In this document: piece after piece, positions 61,241 through 64,000 of the stretch
Numbering within the stretch: the first letter of the stretch is position 1
Layout: every line of letters begins with the position of its first letter
Translations under genes and position numbers: made by a program
The notes under the pieces: generated by a model
Seen by the model: only the letters and a program-made list of their open reading frames with translations
Told to the model about the DNA's origin: nothing
Databases searched by the model: none
NCBI GenBank assembly: GCA_900468805.1
Contig: UEIF01000022.1
Span: 124,001-188,000 of the forward strand
Source of the DNA: Hyphomicrobiales bacterium
GTDB taxonomy: Bacteria > Pseudomonadota > Alphaproteobacteria > Rhizobiales > Rhizobiaceae
Direction of reading: 5' to 3'
DNA: 64,000 nt

Positions 61241-62053
61241 ATGCATCTTGCCAGCCTTGCAATGTACGTCACGCCGCAACCGCTTGCGGACGCCACCGCC
61301 GAACTCTGGTCGTTCCTTCGGCACCATCTTGCGCAGGCCAGGCTTTCGGATCTGCCCGAAAGCCTCGATGTCACTGTCCCCTACGACGAGGCCTGGCTTC
61401 GTGAGGACCTGCTCTTTTCCCAGACCTGCGGCTATCCCTATGTGAAGCGATTGCGTCGCAAGGTGCGCCTCGTTGCAACACCGGTCTACGCCCATCCCGG
61501 CTGCGACGGACCGCTGATGCGCAGCTTCGTCGTCGTGCGCCGCGATTCTGGTTTTGCTTCCCTGCAAGACCTAAGCGGTGCGATAGCCGCCATCAATAGT
61601 CCCGACAGCAATTCCGGGGCGAATCTGCTCCGAGCCGCAGCTGGCCCGCTTGCCCGTAGTGGCCGCTTCTTCGGTGGCACTGTCGAAACCGGCAGCCATG
61701 GCGGGAGCATCGATGCTGTCTCGGACGGCAGGGCCGATTGCGCCGCAATCGACTGCGTCACGTTTGCCAATCTCCTGCGTTTCACACCCGCTCGCATCGA
61801 AGGCATCCGCATCCTCGCCGAGACACCCGCAACACCAGGTCTGCCTTTCATCACCGGAGGAAAGGTTTCGGACGCGGATGTTGCATTGATGCGCGAGGCG
61901 CTTGTTGCCGCGATCGCCGCACCATCGCTTTCCCGTGCGCGCGACATTCTCGGCCTCGTCGATGTCGCGATCCTTACGGATGCCGACTACGAGCCGGTCC
62001 TGTCGCTTGCCCGAAGGGCGCTTGAGACCGGTTACAGTGACTGGATCGATTGA
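61241..62053 (+). CDS. PhnD/SsuA/transferrin-type binding protein, no signal peptide
   Basis: A 270-residue protein with the periplasmic-binding fold of the PhnD family: FSQTCGYPYVKRL, then VRRDSGFASLQDLSGAIAAINSPDSNSGANLLRAAAGPLA, then GGSIDAVSDGRADCAAIDCVTFA. The N-terminus (MHLASLAMYVTPQPLADATAELW) goes straight into the fold without a leader, so it is probably cytoplasmic. Such leaderless members may bind or relay a metabolite, or be enzymes. Five bases after the lyase gene; last gene of the block. Start codon ATG has a modest ribosome site. Confidence 0.78.
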   Translation: MHLASLAMYVTPQPLADATAELWSFLRHHLAQARLSDLPESLDVTVPYDEAWLREDLLFSQTCGYPYVKRLRRKVRLVATPVYAHPGCDGPLMRSFVVVRRDSGFASLQDLSGAIAAINSPDSNSGANLLRAAAGPLARSGRFFGGTVETGSHGGSIDAVSDGRADCAAIDCVTFANLLRFTPARIEGIRILAETPATPGLPFITGGKVSDADVALMREALVAAIAAPSLSRARDILGLVDVAILTDADYEPVLSLARRALETGYSDWID

Positions 62054-62139
62054 AGCCTTCAAAGACGCCGACTCATAAGCCCGGTTTTTCGCCCGGCACA
62101 GAACCGAACGTGCAAATGAAGAACAATGAATCACCAGAT

Positions 62140-62186
62140 TTGTGATATTGTGATTTATGCTTGTTCCGATTTTGTGATTGTGCGAT
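62140..62186. promoter_or_regulatory. TTGTGAT repeat array upstream of the aldolase gene
   Basis: TTGTGAT occurs at 62140-62146, 62148-62154 and 62172-62178, and a degenerate TTGTGCGAT at 62178-62186; start-to-start spacing is 8, then 24 bases (three times 8). It lies 60-105 bases before the aldolase ATG. A direct-repeat operator is suggested; the regulator is unknown. Confidence 0.45.
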
Positions 62187-62245
62187 CCTTCCAAAGACGG
62201 AAGCCAACGATTTCGACGTGTCTCACGTGTGAGGGAGAGTGTTCA

Positions 62246-63310
62246 ATGGCGCGCATCACGCTCAGGCAGTTGCTGGATCACGCGGCGGAGGAGGGCTACG
62301 GCGTTCCTGCATTCAATATCAATAATATGGAACAGGCGCTCGCCATCATGGAAGCCGCAGATGCGGTCCGCGCGCCCGTCATCATGCAGGCATCGCGCGG
62401 CGCGCGCGCCTATGCCCATGACATCATGCTTAAACACATGATGGATGCGGTCGTCGAAATCTACCCGCATATCCCGGTTTGCGTGCATCTCGACCATGGT
62501 AACGATCAGGCGAGCTGCATGACGGCTATCCAGGCGGGCTTTACCTCTGTCATGATGGATGGCTCGCTGAAAGCCGATGCGAAGACACCCGCCGACTGGG
62601 ATTACAATGTCGACGTGACGAAGAGAGTGACCGAAATGGCGCATTTCGGCGGTATTTCCGTTGAAGGCGAACTCGGTGTGCTTGGCTCTCTGGAGACGGG
62701 CATGGGAGAGGCAGAAGACGGGCACGGCGCCGAAGGCAAGCTGTCTCACGACCAACTGCTGACCAACCCGGACGAGGCGGTGAAATTCGTGCGCGAGACA
62801 CGGGTCGATGCACTGGCGATTGCCATGGGCACCTCGCACGGCGCCTACAAATTCACGCGCAAGCCAGATGGTTCGGTGTTGGCGATGAATGTCATCGAGG
62901 AGATCCACCGCAAGCTGCCGAACACGCATCTGGTCATGCACGGCTCATCGTCGGTGCCTATCGAGCTTCAGGAGATCATCAACAAATATGGCGGTCGGAT
63001 GGAACCGACATGGGGAGTGCCAGTCGAAGAAATCCAGCGCGGCATCAAGAACGGTGTTCGCAAGGTGAACATCGACACTGACGGCCGGATGGCCATGACC
63101 GGGCAAATCCGCCGGGTCTTGCAGGAAGATCCGAGCGAATTCGACCCACGCAAATATCTGAAGCCGGCGATGGCCGCGCTGACCAAGCTTTGCAGGGAGC
63201 GCTTCGAGCAGTTCGGCACGGCCGGCATGGCGGACCGGATCAGGCCGCTTCCGGTTTCGGCGATGGCGAAGCGTTACGCATCCGGCGCGCTCGATCCGGT
63301 CTTCTCTTAA
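62246..63310 (+). CDS. fba: class II fructose-bisphosphate aldolase
   Basis: A 354-residue zinc aldolase of the long (Calvin-type) class II form. Motifs: FNINNMEQALAIMEAADAV, CVHLDHGNDQ (zinc His), GISVEGELGVLG, GTSHGAYKF, LVMHGSSSVP (zinc His) and KVNIDTDGRMAMTG. It cleaves or forms fructose-1,6-bisphosphate in glycolysis and gluconeogenesis. The start is at MARITLRQLL with GAGGGAGA upstream; the longer frame crosses the repeat array. Monocistronic; its stop codon falls in the repeat at 63307. Confidence 0.93.
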   Translation: MARITLRQLLDHAAEEGYGVPAFNINNMEQALAIMEAADAVRAPVIMQASRGARAYAHDIMLKHMMDAVVEIYPHIPVCVHLDHGNDQASCMTAIQAGFTSVMMDGSLKADAKTPADWDYNVDVTKRVTEMAHFGGISVEGELGVLGSLETGMGEAEDGHGAEGKLSHDQLLTNPDEAVKFVRETRVDALAIAMGTSHGAYKFTRKPDGSVLAMNVIEEIHRKLPNTHLVMHGSSSVPIELQEIINKYGGRMEPTWGVPVEEIQRGIKNGVRKVNIDTDGRMAMTGQIRRVLQEDPSEFDPRKYLKPAMAALTKLCRERFEQFGTAGMADRIRPLPVSAMAKRYASGALDPVFS

Positions 63311-63402
63311 AGCGTATCGCGATCTTCAGATCCGCCCGCCACGCTTTAAATCCTGTTTTCTTCATGTCGCGCAACACTGCTGCACACTTTTGTGCGACAT
63401 GC
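63307..63402. repeat. RIME-like rhizobial intergenic repeat
   Basis: Two palindromes in 96 bases: TTAAAGCGT (63307-63315) with ACGCTTTAA (63341-63349), and CATGTCGC (63363-63370) with GCGACATG (63394-63401). The intervening AATCCTGTTTTCTT and the CTGCTGCACACTTTTG of the second loop resemble a repeat common between genes in Rhizobiaceae. It ends at the convergent glpD. Confidence 0.6.
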
Positions 63403-63410
63403 TTCAGATC

Positions 63411-64000
63411 TCATCGGCTGAGGGGGCGGGCGCTTTTTCCCGGCTCGATATCCGGCCTGCCGGCGGCCAGTGTCTGGCCGTGAAACGCCTTGAGCAGAGA
63501 AACGACGTCATTGATCTCATACTCGACACGCGGAGCATCCCAGCCGAGCGCTTTCGCGGTGATGCCGGCAATATCCGTCAAGCCTTCGTAGGTTAGCCGG
63601 CCCTCGATCGCGATCGTCGTGCGGCGCAGAACGATATCGGCGAGGTGGATCACCAACTCGTTGCGCGCGATCCAGCCGATCTCCTGAAAACTGAAGTGTT
63701 CGGCCCCCGATACGCGTCGCTCGTCGGAATGATCGGAGGGGAACGTTGCCACCGCCTCGGCGGTCGTCCCGTAGCGGTTCAAAAGCTGTTCTGCGCGCGC
63801 GGCCGTCATGCCTGCAGCCGCCGCGATCCTGTCCACGAAGACCTGCCTCGCTTGCGCGTCGGCCGGAAATGCCTTTCCACCGCCGATCGGAATGTAACGG
63901 GTCGATTGCTTGCGCGAGCGCTCCAATCGGGAAAGAACGGTGTCGGCAGCCTCTTCGGCAAAACCGCGAAACGTCGTCCATTTGCCGCCGACGAGGGACA
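63411..64000 (-). CDS. glpD: FAD-dependent glycerol-3-phosphate dehydrogenase, C-terminal part
   Basis: The last 195 codons of GlpD; the gene enters from the right edge. The frame reads SLVGGKWTTFRGFAEEAADT at its visible start, the conserved G-G-K-x-T-T-x-R motif of the FAD domain end, followed by the C-terminal cap (RYIPIGGGKAFPAD, AGMTAARAEQLLNRYGTTAEAV, AIEGRLTYEGLTDIAGITAKALGWD-type text). It oxidises glycerol-3-phosphate to DHAP, which feeds the neighbouring aldolase and uses the product of Ugp uptake. Confidence 0.92.
   Translation of the reverse strand, partial: SLVGGKWTTFRGFAEEAADTVLSRLERSRKQSTRYIPIGGGKAFPADAQARQVFVDRIAAAAGMTAARAEQLLNRYGTTAEAVATFPSDHSDERRVSGAEHFSFQEIGWIARNELVIHLADIVLRRTTIAIEGRLTYEGLTDIAGITAKALGWDAPRVEYEINDVVSLLKAFHGQTLAAGRPDIEPGKSARPLSR

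Overview
The window reads as chromosome or chromid from a high-GC alphaproteobacterium of the Rhizobiaceae (Rhizobium/Sinorhizobium/Agrobacterium type). I infer this from the dense ABC transporter and catabolic gene content, ugpBAEC with PhoB-box-like sites, an XRE regulator of the rhizobial kind, a thiMED salvage operon under a TPP riboswitch, and a paired-palindrome intergenic repeat at 63307-63402 whose AATCCTGTTTTCTTCATG core resembles a widespread rhizobial repeat. No rRNA, tRNA, phage, insertion sequence or CRISPR array was seen.

Layout. 1-1.94 kb (minus): the 5' end of a Tat-exported sugar-type binding protein, a GntR/FCD repressor and a DapA-family aldolase. 2.3-10.1 kb: a GH39 glycosidase divergent from a complete Opp/Dpp-type transporter (binding protein, two permeases, two ATPases), probably for an oligosaccharide. 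10.1-12.2 kb: an FMN alpha-hydroxy-acid dehydrogenase and a spermidine-synthase-like methyltransferase. 12.2-19.1 kb (minus): GNAT acetyltransferase, NagZ-like GH3, then a second complete Opp/Dpp-type transporter, likely for amino-sugar oligosaccharides. 19.2-21.6 kb: thiMED with riboswitch and terminator. 21.8-28.6 kb: ketoglutarate-semialdehyde dehydrogenase, a DUF4139 envelope protein, a PPOX-fold protein, a YihY/BrkB membrane protein. 27.5-33.0 kb (minus): ugpBAEC plus an EEP-family hydrolase.

33.6-48.8 kb is a branched-chain amino acid island. The minus-strand arm encodes leucine catabolism (isovaleryl-CoA dehydrogenase, methylcrotonyl-CoA carboxylase beta and alpha, a MaoC hydratase, a CitE-like lyase). 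An AraC-type regulator sits in the middle, and the plus-strand arm holds SDR, thiolase, acyl-CoA dehydrogenase and the complete branched-chain 2-oxoacid dehydrogenase (E1alpha, E1beta, E2, E3). 48.8-53 kb holds small hypothetical genes, a BTAD/TPR regulator paired with an XRE regulator, and a cold-shock protein.

The most unusual part is the plus-strand block at 53.1-62.05 kb: a ProX/OpuC-type quaternary-amine transporter, two luciferase-like flavin monooxygenases, an ornithine-cyclodeaminase-family protein, a histidine-ammonia-lyase homologue that lacks the serine needed to build the MIO cofactor, and a PhnD-like binding protein without a signal peptide. Four of the joints in this block overlap by about 4 bases, so it looks like one functional unit. 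My working hypothesis is uptake and catabolism of an aromatic or heterocyclic betaine, with a MIO-independent elimination step. The window ends with a class II fructose-bisphosphate aldolase and the 3' end of glpD.

A pattern recurs across the window: in all four complete ABC operons a strong GC-rich hairpin lies between the binding-protein gene and the first permease gene.
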